DNA of 6,336 nucleotides, taken from assembly GCA_009392775.1 (NCBI GenBank), contig VFFT01000125.1:1-6336 (forward strand). The letters are read 5' to 3'. The DNA comes from SAR202 cluster bacterium. GTDB taxonomy: Bacteria; Chloroflexota; Dehalococcoidia; UBA3495. This document shows positions 1-6,336 of the stretch, piece after piece. How positions within the stretch are numbered: position 1 is the stretch's first letter; every line of letters begins with the position of its first letter. The notes beneath the pieces were generated by a model. It did no database searches. It was not told the DNA's origin and worked only from the letters and a program-made list of their open reading frames with translations. A program made the translations under genes and the position numbers.

Positions 1-1005
1 ATCGAGTTAGCTAAGCTAATATGTGACGCTCTTCCATCTGTGGACAGCATCAGACTGGTCAGCTCCGGCACTGAGGCATGCATGAGTGCTATCAGACTCG
101 CGCGAGCATATACAAAAAGGGATAAATTAATCAAGTTTTCAGGTTGTTATCACGGACATTCAGACGGCTTATTAGTTAAAGCGGGGTCCGGCGCAATGAC
201 ACACGGAGTGCCTACCAGTGCGGGGGTCCCCGAGTCTTATGCGCAAGAAACATTACTAGCTGACTACAATGACCTAGAATCAGTATCAAGATTATACGAT
301 CAATATCCCAACCAGATAGCAGGAGTGATAGTAGAACCCGTGGCTGGAAACATGGGAGTAGTTCCACCGAAAGATGGATTTCTTTCGGGCTTACGCGATA
401 TAACCACAGCAAATGAATCCCTATTGATCTTCGACGAAGTAATAACCGGATTTCGGGTGGCATACGGAGGGGCCCAAAATCTTTATGGAATAGCCCCTGA
501 TATCACATGCCTCGGAAAAATTATAGGTGGTGGATTGCCGGTTGGAGCCTATAGTGGAAGGCGTGAAATAATGGAGCAAGTTGCCCCATTGGGGCCCATG
601 TATCAAGCAGGAACTCTTTCAGGGAACCCTCTCGCTGTGGTGGCCGGAATAACGACATTACGCGAACTACAGGACCCACAAAAATACAAACAAATCGATT
701 TATTAGCAAGAAGATTAACTGACGGGCTATCTGATATATCCCAGAGGCTTGGTATTGATTGCCACATAAACCGAGTGAATTCCATGTTCACAGCTTTCTT
801 TAACAAAGGTCCAGTGAATACTCTAACCCAGGTTGAGTCGTCAAATGCAGGGCAGTATGGAAGATATTTCCATGCTTTGCTAGAACGAGGAGTCTACATC
901 GCCCCATCGCAGTTTGAGGCCGCTTTCGTATCAACCGCACACACCGAAGCCGATATAGATGCTACACTCAATATCGCTGAAGACGCCATGAAAGCAATAT
1001 CATAG
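1..1005 (+). CDS. hemL: Glutamate-1-semialdehyde 2,1-aminomutase, 5'-truncated
   Basis: This PLP-dependent cytosolic enzyme converts glutamate-1-semialdehyde to 5-aminolevulinate, the last step of the C5 route to heme and other tetrapyrroles. The frame is open from base 1 to a TAG at 1003-1005, giving 334 visible residues. The family is usually about 430 residues, so roughly 95 N-terminal residues lie outside the window; the GTG at 40 is an internal valine, not a start. Family landmarks are SSGTEACMSAIRLARAYT near the left edge, GCYHGHSDGLLVKAGSGA, the PLP-site stretch LIFDEVITGFR, and CLGKIIGGGLPVGAY. In the last of these the Schiff-base lysine is codon 517-519, visible residue 173. It is followed by QAGTLSGNPLAVVAG. 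The region is intact, with no frameshift. Class III aminotransferases are related, but the combined motifs are specific for HemL. A hairpin terminator follows 11 bases after the stop. Confidence 0.96.
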   Translation: MELAKLICDALPSVDSIRLVSSGTEACMSAIRLARAYTKRDKLIKFSGCYHGHSDGLLVKAGSGAMTHGVPTSAGVPESYAQETLLADYNDLESVSRLYDQYPNQIAGVIVEPVAGNMGVVPPKDGFLSGLRDITTANESLLIFDEVITGFRVAYGGAQNLYGIAPDITCLGKIIGGGLPVGAYSGRREIMEQVAPLGPMYQAGTLSGNPLAVVAGITTLRELQDPQKYKQIDLLARRLTDGLSDISQRLGIDCHINRVNSMFTAFFNKGPVNTLTQVESSNAGQYGRYFHALLERGVYIAPSQFEAAFVSTAHTEADIDATLNIAEDAMKAIS

Positions 1006-1016
1006 CTAGAGGGCAA

Positions 1017-1052
1017 AAAAAGATCTGGCCTTTTAAAAGGCCAGATCTTTTT
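1017..1052. terminator. Two-way intrinsic terminator between hemL and sodN
   Basis: This is a perfect 36-base palindrome. The left half reads AAAAAGATCTGGCCTTTT and the right half is its exact reverse complement, centred between 1034 and 1035. On either strand it gives an A-tract, a hairpin with a GGCC core flanked by AGATC, and a run of five T. It lies 11 bases after the hemL stop and 18 bases beyond the sodN stop on the other strand, so a single element can end both convergent transcripts. The centre (TTTTAAAA) would form the loop. The call rests on structure and position; no transcription data are available. Confidence 0.9.
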
Positions 1053-1070
1053 AATCAACAGGGTATTCGT

Positions 1071-1541
1071 TTAAGCACCGTACCGTGCTGCTGCATTAGG
1101 ATCACTATACTCTACGTTCTTGGTCGCCCAGAAGATTGTTGCTATTTCATCAACCACTGATACCAGTTCTTCAGCTGCTGCCATGTCAACCGTTTGCTTA
1201 TTTCTTCCAGCTAGTTTTTCAGCATTCCAAACTTTCGTGTGCAGGTCAGGATGAGCTTCGATATGCTCTGGTCGGAAATAGTCAGCCCACAAAACTCGGA
1301 GTTCGTGTTTACATACCTCAGCATGTTCCTCTTTTGCCGCAACATAGCGTGAAAGTGTATTAGCGTGTGATGCTATAGATGCAGCATCCGAACCAGCAGG
1401 TTCAAGAGCCTGTATACGAAGCACCATCTTCTGAACAGTCTGAGCAGCCATTTTTGCGGTTATTGGATCATATATTCCACAAGGAATATCACAGTGTGCC
1501 TCTACTTTTTCTGCCTGAAACCATCGGATAGGGTTAATCAT
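1071..1541 (-). CDS. sodN: Nickel superoxide dismutase precursor
   Basis: NiSOD converts superoxide to oxygen and hydrogen peroxide. The 156-residue product carries the diagnostic nickel hook HCDIPCGIYDP at residues 16-26. After cleavage behind Ala15, His16 becomes mature His1, whose amino group, backbone and imidazole, together with Cys17 and Cys21 (mature Cys2 and Cys6), would bind nickel; Tyr24 is the conserved tyrosine. The first 15 residues (MINPIRWFQAEKVEA) form the propeptide that the peptidase SodX removes in characterised systems. The mature 141-residue chain is predicted to be a helical bundle; known NiSODs are hexamers. A GGAGGAAGGG ribosome site lies just before the ATG. The gene converges with hemL and diverges from ilvD. 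No sodX is visible here, so the protease must be encoded elsewhere. The hook motif makes the assignment secure. Confidence 0.96.
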   Translation of the reverse strand: MINPIRWFQAEKVEAHCDIPCGIYDPITAKMAAQTVQKMVLRIQALEPAGSDAASIASHANTLSRYVAAKEEHAEVCKHELRVLWADYFRPEHIEAHPDLHTKVWNAEKLAGRNKQTVDMAAAEELVSVVDEIATIFWATKNVEYSDPNAAARYGA

Positions 1542-1647
1542 TAGTTCCCTTCCTCCTCTTCTATATTTAACCCGGAAAGGTTACAAGAAATGAGTGGTTG
1601 GCGCAAGCCTTTTATCAAAACTTTAACTAGCGAACCTTATGTCATTC

Positions 1648-1676
1648 TTGTAGCACTAATGGCTCAGGGCTATAAT
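1648..1676 (+). promoter_or_regulatory. Probable sigma-70-type promoter of ilvD
   Basis: A perfect -10 box TATAAT (1671-1676) lies 17 bases after a weak -35 box TTGTAG (1648-1653), which matches the consensus in its first three positions. Transcription would begin near 1683, leaving a leader of about 50 bases before the TTG start at 1735. The ideal spacing, the position in a divergent intergenic region and the strong ribosome site downstream support it. The -35 match is poor, so an activator or a -10-driven promoter is possible. Confidence 0.6.
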
Positions 1677-1721
1677 GACCTGTAATTTGAACGACATAGT
1701 ACAATTATCGGCATCAATACT

Positions 1722-1727
1722 AGGAGG
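1722..1727 (+). promoter_or_regulatory. Consensus ribosome binding site that decides the ilvD start
   Basis: AGGAGG is followed by a 7-base spacer (ACTGATC) and then a TTG at 1735-1737 that is in frame with ilvD. The ATG at 1774, which would give the more familiar N-terminus [11 protein letters not shown], has no good Shine-Dalgarno sequence at the right distance, since the bases before it read CAGCAATCTCAGA. The ATG at 1675 lies upstream of the predicted transcription start. TTG is therefore the best-supported start. Confidence 0.65.
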
Positions 1728-1734
1728 ACTGATC

Positions 1735-3435
1735 TTGGCTAGCATCAGCAGGGACAAAACCAGCAATCTCAGAATGAAGCACCGTAGTAAAGATATAACG
1801 GAAGGCGCAGAACGAGCCCCAGCCAGGGCAATGCTTTTATCCATGGGGTTAACTCACGAGGATTTAGATAAACCCTTTGTCGCGATCGCCAACCTAGCCA
1901 GCGATGTCACCCCATGCAACGTTCATCTCGGTCGCTTTGCCTCAGCAGCAAAAGAAGGAATACGACAAGGAGACGGCACGCCGTTTGAGTTCGGAACCAT
2001 CACCGTAAGTGATGGAATATCAATGGGCACCGAAGGAATGAAGGCGTCCCTAGTCAGTCGTGAAGTCATAGCAGATTCTATAGAAGTGGTCACCTTCGGA
2101 GAGCGCATGGACGGCTTGATTACAGTAGCCGGATGCGACAAGAACATGCCCGGTTGCATGATGGCAATAGCGCGGCTAAATGTTCCTTCAATATTTATTT
2201 ACGGTGGCACTATGATGCCTGGACAATTTCAAGGTAGGGATGTAAACATTCAAGATGTTTTTGAAGCAGTCGGTGCTTATGCCAAAGGGAATATGAGTCG
2301 CGAGGATTTGCACGAGCTAGAATGCTCAGCATGTCCCGCGGAGGGATCATGCGCCGGCTTATTCACAGCCAACACTATGTCTACCGCTATCGAAATGATG
2401 GGTATGTCTCTCCCTGGAGATGCTTCAATACCTGCCATAGACCCCCGCAAAGTGGATGAAGCCAGAAAAGCAGGAGTTACTTTGATGCGCCTCTTGGAAG
2501 AAGACCTTCGCCCAAGAGATATAATGACTAGGCAAGCTTTCGAAAACGCTATCACAACCGTGGTCGCCATGGGTGGGTCCACTAATGCAGTGTTACACTT
2601 AATCGCTATAGCAAGAGAAGCCGAAGTAGATTTAAAACTAGAAGATTTTGATCGAATAAGTCGAAACACCCCTTACATATCGGACATGAGGCCGGGAGGC
2701 CATTATGTAATGGCAGATCTTGATAGGCACGGCGGTGTAGCACTGATAGGTCAGAGATTGTTAAATGCAGGGCTGCTTCATGGCGATACAATGACAGTCA
2801 CTGGTAAGACATTAGAACAGAACTTACAATCCGTGAAAACAATCGAAGATCAAGACATCATTTACCACACCGATAATCCAAGAAGTCCGACTGGAGGACT
2901 TGCCATTTTGTATGGAAACCTCGCCCCAGAAGGAGCCGTCATCAAAGTCGCAGGGCATCAAGAAAAAATATACGAGGGCCCAGCGAGAGTATTTGACCAA
3001 GAAGAACCCGCGTTTCGAGCTATACAAGAAGGGCAAATTAAAGAGGGGGATATAGTAATCATCCGATACGAAGGACCGATGGGCGGACCTGGCATGAGAG
3101 AAATGCTAGCTGTTACTGGTGCATTGATCGGGCAAGGGCTAGGCGATTCAGTGGCCCTAATAACGGATGGCCGATTCTCGGGAGCTAGCCACGGGCCAAT
3201 GGTAGGACACGTCGCACCAGAAGCCGCTGCTGGAGGGCCTATTGGACTTGTTAAAGAAGGGGATATCATCACCCTAGACATACCTAACCGAAAGTTAGAT
3301 GTTAAAGTTACTGAAGAGGAACTGACAGACCGACGCAAGAATTGGCAACCAATAGCACCCAAATACACTAGCGGAGTATTCGCTAAATATGCGAAACTCG
3401 TATCATCCGCTGCCGAAGGGGCAGTTACACGATAA
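1735..3435 (+). CDS. ilvD: Dihydroxy-acid dehydratase
   Basis: IlvD dehydrates 2,3-dihydroxy-isovalerate and 2,3-dihydroxy-3-methylvalerate to the 2-keto acids that become valine, leucine, isoleucine and pantothenate. From the TTG start the product is 566 residues, usual for the family. Candidate Fe-S ligands are Cys61 (TPCN), Cys134 (GCDKNMPG, with the Mg-site Asp-Lys beside it) and Cys206 ([15 protein letters not shown]). The C-terminal half has [13 protein letters not shown] and [10 protein letters not shown], which holds the conserved active-site serine. The start is TTG 1735 on ribosome-site evidence; ATG 1774 would give 553 residues beginning [11 protein letters not shown], which matches where homologues usually begin, so about 13 extra residues are uncertain. 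The reading [12 protein letters not shown] differs from the commoner NTWNEITPCN form. The paralogues EDD and sugar-acid dehydratases are less likely given the SACPxxGSC and VMADL signatures. A malic enzyme gene follows after 46 bases. Confidence 0.95.
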   Translation: MASISRDKTSNLRMKHRSKDITEGAERAPARAMLLSMGLTHEDLDKPFVAIANLASDVTPCNVHLGRFASAAKEGIRQGDGTPFEFGTITVSDGISMGTEGMKASLVSREVIADSIEVVTFGERMDGLITVAGCDKNMPGCMMAIARLNVPSIFIYGGTMMPGQFQGRDVNIQDVFEAVGAYAKGNMSREDLHELECSACPAEGSCAGLFTANTMSTAIEMMGMSLPGDASIPAIDPRKVDEARKAGVTLMRLLEEDLRPRDIMTRQAFENAITTVVAMGGSTNAVLHLIAIAREAEVDLKLEDFDRISRNTPYISDMRPGGHYVMADLDRHGGVALIGQRLLNAGLLHGDTMTVTGKTLEQNLQSVKTIEDQDIIYHTDNPRSPTGGLAILYGNLAPEGAVIKVAGHQEKIYEGPARVFDQEEPAFRAIQEGQIKEGDIVIIRYEGPMGGPGMREMLAVTGALIGQGLGDSVALITDGRFSGASHGPMVGHVAPEAAAGGPIGLVKEGDIITLDIPNRKLDVKVTEEELTDRRKNWQPIAPKYTSGVFAKYAKLVSSAAEGAVTR

Positions 3436-3481
3436 ACAACCACAAATAGCCACGTATACTAATAGATAGAAGGGAGCACTG

Positions 3482-4627
3482 ATGGACTACGGTAGCGAAG
3501 CAATAAAAAGGCACAGAGAGACTCGAGGAAAGGTGAGCATAGCGTCTAAAATGCGAGTGGAGACTATGGATGATCTGTCTATCGCATACACACCCGGAGT
3601 TGCTTCAGTGAGCATGGCCATTGCAAATGATAAATCTGAATCATTCGCTCTGACTAACCGAGCTAACAATGTTGCCGTCGTTACTGATGGCTCGGCCGTC
3701 CTCGGGTTAGGGAATGTTGGCCCAGAAGCTGCAATGGCGGTTATGGAAGGCAAATGTATATTATTTAAAGGTCTTGCAGATATCGACGCCTTCCCAATCT
3801 GCCTCGCGACCCAAGACAGCAAAGCAATAATCGAAACCGTACGAAACATAGCTCCCACTTTCGGAGGAGTTAACCTCGAGGATATAGCAGCGCCTAGATG
3901 TTTCGAAATAGAAGCTGCACTTCAAGACTTGGGCATTCCAGTGTTTCACGACGACCAACACGGAACCGCGATAGTCGTTCTCGCTTCAGTTATCAATGCT
4001 CTAAAAGTAGTTGGCAAAAACATAAGTGACATCAAGATAGTGTTTTCAGGAGCAGGGGCAGGATCGATAGCGTCTGCAAAGCTATTATTAGATTACGGCG
4101 CTAAAAACATATTGCTCGTAGATAGCGTAGGAATAGTTGATAAAAGCCGTACGGATTTGAATAGCACTAAGCAGGAAATGCTGGGCATTACTAACCCAGA
4201 TAACATAGCAGGTGACCTTGCAAAAGCATTAGAATCCGCAGACGTATTCATTGGACTCTCAGCTGGTGATATCGTTAACCAAGATATGGTTAGGAGCATG
4301 GCAAGTGGCAGCGTCGTATTAGCAGCTGCTAACCCAACGCCTGAAATCATGCCGGACCTTGCGACAGCAGCAGGCGCAGCTGTCGTCGGTACGGGACGAA
4401 GTGACTTTCCAAACCAGATAAACAATAGCCTAGTATTCCCGGGGGTATTCAGAGGAGCTTTAGACGCGAGAGCATCAGCAATTAATACAAAGATGAAGCT
4501 CGCAGGAGCAGAGGCATTGGCAGCCTTGATACCAAACCCAACACCAGAATGCATAATACCCTGGTCACTAGACCCTGTAGTAGTACCAGCAGTAGCCAAG
4601 GCAGTATCGGCAGCATCTGCGTCCTAA
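3482..4627 (+). CDS. Malic enzyme, short single-unit form
   Basis: The product oxidatively decarboxylates malate to pyruvate and CO2 while reducing NAD(P). It has 381 residues, the size of the short bacterial malic enzymes, and lacks the phosphotransacetylase-like extension of MaeB (about 760 residues). The N-terminal catalytic domain shows SIAYTPGVA (Tyr36, likely general acid), ILFKGLADIDAFP (Lys96, likely catalytic base), the metal-site segment NLEDIAAPRCFEIE (131-144) and FHDDQHGTAI (155-164). The Rossmann domain has the glycine loop GAGAGS (190-195) and an aspartate at the end of the next strand (ILLVDS), which suggests NAD rather than NADP, though this is only inference. ANPTPEIMPDL and the FPNQINNSLVFPGVFRGALD stretch complete the family pattern. 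GAAGGGAG lies 5 bases before the ATG. A TATACT box at 3455-3460 has no convincing -35 partner, so read-through from ilvD is likely. The symbol is left blank because the cofactor subtype cannot be settled. Confidence 0.95.
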   Translation: MDYGSEAIKRHRETRGKVSIASKMRVETMDDLSIAYTPGVASVSMAIANDKSESFALTNRANNVAVVTDGSAVLGLGNVGPEAAMAVMEGKCILFKGLADIDAFPICLATQDSKAIIETVRNIAPTFGGVNLEDIAAPRCFEIEAALQDLGIPVFHDDQHGTAIVVLASVINALKVVGKNISDIKIVFSGAGAGSIASAKLLLDYGAKNILLVDSVGIVDKSRTDLNSTKQEMLGITNPDNIAGDLAKALESADVFIGLSAGDIVNQDMVRSMASGSVVLAAANPTPEIMPDLATAAGAAVVGTGRSDFPNQINNSLVFPGVFRGALDARASAINTKMKLAGAEALAALIPNPTPECIIPWSLDPVVVPAVAKAVSAASAS

Positions 4628-4645
4628 AGTTACTGTTAAATAAAT

Positions 4646-4728
4646 AAGCCCGATACAGGAGTTAGTATGAGCACAGAATTCATCATGATCATCATTCTGT
4701 CTCTATTAGTCGTTTCAATATCGGGCTT
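4646..4728. repeat. Inverted repeat enclosing the rmuC ribosome site and start codon
   Basis: AAGCCCGATA at 4646-4655 is the exact reverse complement of TATCGGGCTT at 4719-4728. The 63 bases between them contain the AGGAG site (4657-4661) and the ATG (4667) of rmuC. The right arm lies in the codons of the membrane segment and is followed by a T-rich stretch. In RNA the arms could form a 10-base-pair stem presenting or hiding the translation start. The large loop and single occurrence leave chance as a real alternative. Confidence 0.4.
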
Positions 4729-5680
4729 TGTATTAATTTATTTTTTAAGAAGACCATCGTCTGTCCAACAAGTATCTCTAACTCAAGAGATCAATACCAT
4801 GCGTACAGAACTGGAACGAGTCTCCGGACTCATTCAGATCTTGGAGAAGGACCGCCACACTCAATTCGGAGAAATTACTACCCAGTTAAAAGCCACTAAT
4901 GAGCAGACTACTGCCCTAAATTCCACAACTGCCGCTCTTCGGGAAGCTCTAGCCAACAGCCGGGCACGAGGTCAATGGGGAGAGAGAATGGCCGAAGATA
5001 TATTACGAGCCATTGGGTTTGCTGAGGGGATTAACTACGTTAAACAAACATCAATGCCTGGTAGTAATTCAAGACCTGATTTTACATTTATGCTACCCAA
5101 CTATTTAAAGTTGAACATGGACGTTAAGTTCCCATTGGATAATTACCTTAAATGCGTCAACTCCGTCTCTCAAGAAGACACATCTCGCTATTCAAAAGCC
5201 TTTTTGAAAGATGTACATGACCGGATCAACGAAATCACCACCCGTGATTACATCGATCCCAATATGAGTACTATCGGATGCGTCTTATTGTTTATACCAA
5301 ACGAACAAATTTTCCAGTTCATCCAAGAAAATGACTTAAAAATCATGGACGATGCAATGGAAAAGCATGTGATCCTTTGTTCTCCCTCGACATTATTCGC
5401 GATCCTCGTAGTCATCAGACAAGCTGTAGAGAACTTTGCTATTAACGAGACATCTGATCAAATAATCACAGAATTAACCCGATTTACCCAGCAATGGACA
5501 TTATTCATTGATAAACTTGAAGATGTGGGGAAGAAAATAGACGCTACTCAGTCTGCATACCAAAATCTTACTACTACTCGGAAGCGCGCCATGGACAGAT
5601 CGCTCAGTCGTATAGCAGGCCTAAAAGGATCGAGTCAACTCTCCGATACACCAGTACTCGAATATACCCTTGAAGATTAA
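4667..5680 (+). CDS. rmuC: RmuC-family DNA recombination protein
   Basis: RmuC proteins have a membrane anchor, a coiled coil and a nuclease-like domain, and have been linked genetically to limiting rearrangements at inverted repeats; the biochemical activity is not settled. Here residues about 5-27 form one hydrophobic membrane segment (IMIIILSLLVVSISGFVLI), followed by a basic RR and a polar, heptad-like stretch of about 35-95. The conserved domain starts at ALANSRARGQWGE (95-106). It shows the PD-(D/E)xK-like residues RPDF (Asp138) and MDVKFPLDNY (Asp152, Lys154), then LLFIPNEQIFQF and ILCSPSTLFAIL, all typical of the family. At 337 residues it is shorter than the E. coli protein (about 475), mainly through a shorter coiled coil and C-terminal tail. 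AGGAG lies 5 bases before the ATG. It begins 39 bases after the malic enzyme gene and may share its transcript. Confidence 0.93.
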   Translation: MSTEFIMIIILSLLVVSISGFVLIYFLRRPSSVQQVSLTQEINTMRTELERVSGLIQILEKDRHTQFGEITTQLKATNEQTTALNSTTAALREALANSRARGQWGERMAEDILRAIGFAEGINYVKQTSMPGSNSRPDFTFMLPNYLKLNMDVKFPLDNYLKCVNSVSQEDTSRYSKAFLKDVHDRINEITTRDYIDPNMSTIGCVLLFIPNEQIFQFIQENDLKIMDDAMEKHVILCSPSTLFAILVVIRQAVENFAINETSDQIITELTRFTQQWTLFIDKLEDVGKKIDATQSAYQNLTTTRKRAMDRSLSRIAGLKGSSQLSDTPVLEYTLED

Positions 5681-5784
5681 GGGATAATATAATAAGTGCC
5701 AAACGCGTTATTACATGAGATAGCTAGAGATAATCTAAATGTGCTGCATTGCCACACAACCTGATCATCGGATAGGAGCGTCGT

Positions 5785-6336
5785 ATGTCTAAGAATAAAA
5801 TTAATATCGGAAATGTAGAAATGGTATCTGTTAGCGATGGCAACGGTGACCGAGAGCCAACATTTGTATTCCCAGACAGCGAGATTGAAATATGGAAATC
5901 GGAGTTTTCAGCATTGCTAGATGAGAATCATCATTTGCATCCAAGATACGGATCTGTAATTATCAGATCTGAGGGGAAATTGATACTAGTCGATACCGGT
6001 CTACAAGCCCCTGGAGGAACTTTAATCAAAGAGCTAAAAGATAACGGCATTTCCCCAGACCAGATCAACCTAGTTGTTATGACGCACCTTCACCCTGATC
6101 ATGTAGGCTGGAATTTCACGGACGGAGTGCCGACTTTTCCAAACGCACGATATTTAGCCCCGCAATCAGACTGGGAATATTGGGTACAGCCCGACATATC
6201 CAAAGATGCCGAGCACATCATAAACCAAGTGCTACCCCTAGAAAGCCTAAACCTAGTAGACCTAATGACCGACGAATATTCTATTACGTCGGAGATCGTG
6301 ACAGTGGCTACACCCGGCCATACTCCTGGTCACGTA
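5785..6336 (+). CDS. Metallo-beta-lactamase-fold hydrolase, 3'-truncated
   Basis: The frame is open from an ATG to the last base, giving 184 residues without a stop. AGGAG at 5774-5778, 6 bases before the ATG, supports the start. The MBL core is clear: VDTG at 69-72 after a beta-strand, the zinc motif HLHPDH at 101-106 (His101, His103, Asp105, His106), and GHTPGH at 178-183, where His179 would be the next metal ligand. The late aspartate and last histidine expected in the family lie past the edge. The long N-terminal region and the THLHPDHVGWN context resemble the branch that includes acyl-homoserine lactonases and related lactonases or esterases, but the substrate cannot be inferred from this part. 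There is no signal peptide, so the protein is probably cytosolic. It lies 104 bases after rmuC, the widest gap among the plus-strand genes, so it may have its own promoter. Confidence 0.9.
   Translation, partial: MSKNKINIGNVEMVSVSDGNGDREPTFVFPDSEIEIWKSEFSALLDENHHLHPRYGSVIIRSEGKLILVDTGLQAPGGTLIKELKDNGISPDQINLVVMTHLHPDHVGWNFTDGVPTFPNARYLAPQSDWEYWVQPDISKDAEHIINQVLPLESLNLVDLMTDEYSITSEIVTVATPGHTPGHV

Noticed and set aside
1542..1640. Promoter for sodN on the minus strand
   Set aside because: Several weak pairs exist, such as TTGCGC with TAACCT at 17 bases, but none matches well enough to call.
2277..2669. A 130-residue minus-strand open frame inside ilvD
   Set aside because: It is a shadow of the conserved CSACP and ANTMS region of IlvD with no independent support.
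2958..3443. A 161-residue open frame on the minus strand opposite the 3' part of ilvD
   Set aside because: It is antisense to the conserved C-terminal half of IlvD, rich in Ser and Pro, and shows no recognisable motif.
3455..3460. TATACT box upstream of the malic enzyme gene
   Set aside because: It is a fair -10 box, but no -35-like hexamer lies 16-18 bases upstream, and the 46-base gap fits read-through from ilvD.
4093..4599. A 168-residue open frame on the minus strand opposite the malic enzyme gene
   Set aside because: It lies wholly opposite a gene with clear family motifs, its composition (rich in Ala, Ser, Thr and Pro) is that of an antisense shadow, and no domain or ribosome site is recognisable.
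5702..5709. AACGCGTT 8-base palindrome
   Set aside because: It is too short to carry meaning by itself, and no second copy or flanking symmetry was seen.
5696..5764. A 22-codon GTG-start ORF between rmuC and the hydrolase gene
   Set aside because: There is no well-placed ribosome site, the length is what chance gives, and nothing in the sequence is recognisable. The TATAAT at 5688-5693 nearby has no -35 partner at proper spacing, so I do not call a promoter there either.

Overview
The window is a compact stretch of bacterial chromosome carrying six protein genes. In order they are a 5'-truncated glutamate-1-semialdehyde aminomutase (hemL, +), a nickel superoxide dismutase (sodN, -), dihydroxy-acid dehydratase (ilvD, +), a short malic enzyme (+), an RmuC-family protein (+) and a metallo-beta-lactamase-fold hydrolase cut off by the right edge (+). 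No RNA genes, insertion sequences, CRISPR arrays, phage genes or attachment sites are visible. No stretch longer than about 300 bases lacks a gene. The longest gap, about 190 bases between sodN and ilvD, holds divergent expression signals.

Layout: hemL (1-1005) and sodN (1541-1071) converge on a perfect 36-base palindrome at 1017-1052, which looks like a shared two-way terminator. sodN and ilvD diverge. In the gap, a TATAAT -10 box with a 17-base spacer from a weak -35 box, followed by an AGGAGG ribosome site and an in-frame TTG, points to the ilvD start. From ilvD onward the genes run in one direction with gaps of 46, 39 and 104 bases. They may be co-transcribed, although each has its own good ribosome binding site.

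Organism: HemL implies the C5 (glutamyl-tRNA) route to tetrapyrroles, so this is not an organism limited to the ALA-synthase route. NiSOD is typical of Actinomycetota, cyanobacteria and many marine bacteria. Base composition is moderate, ATA, AGA/AGG and CTA codons are frequent, and spacers are short. A marine free-living bacterium, for example a marine Chloroflexota or Actinomycetota lineage, fits, but this is a weak inference and no gene here is decisive.

The genes cover core metabolism (heme and branched-chain amino acid synthesis, malate to pyruvate), superoxide defence and DNA maintenance. One plausible link is that IlvD enzymes carry an Fe-S cluster and some are damaged by superoxide, and here ilvD is divergent from a superoxide dismutase gene. 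IlvD also uses carbon skeletons derived from pyruvate, which malic enzyme makes. I see no convincing new biological system; the observations worth a second look concern start sites, regulation and maturation.
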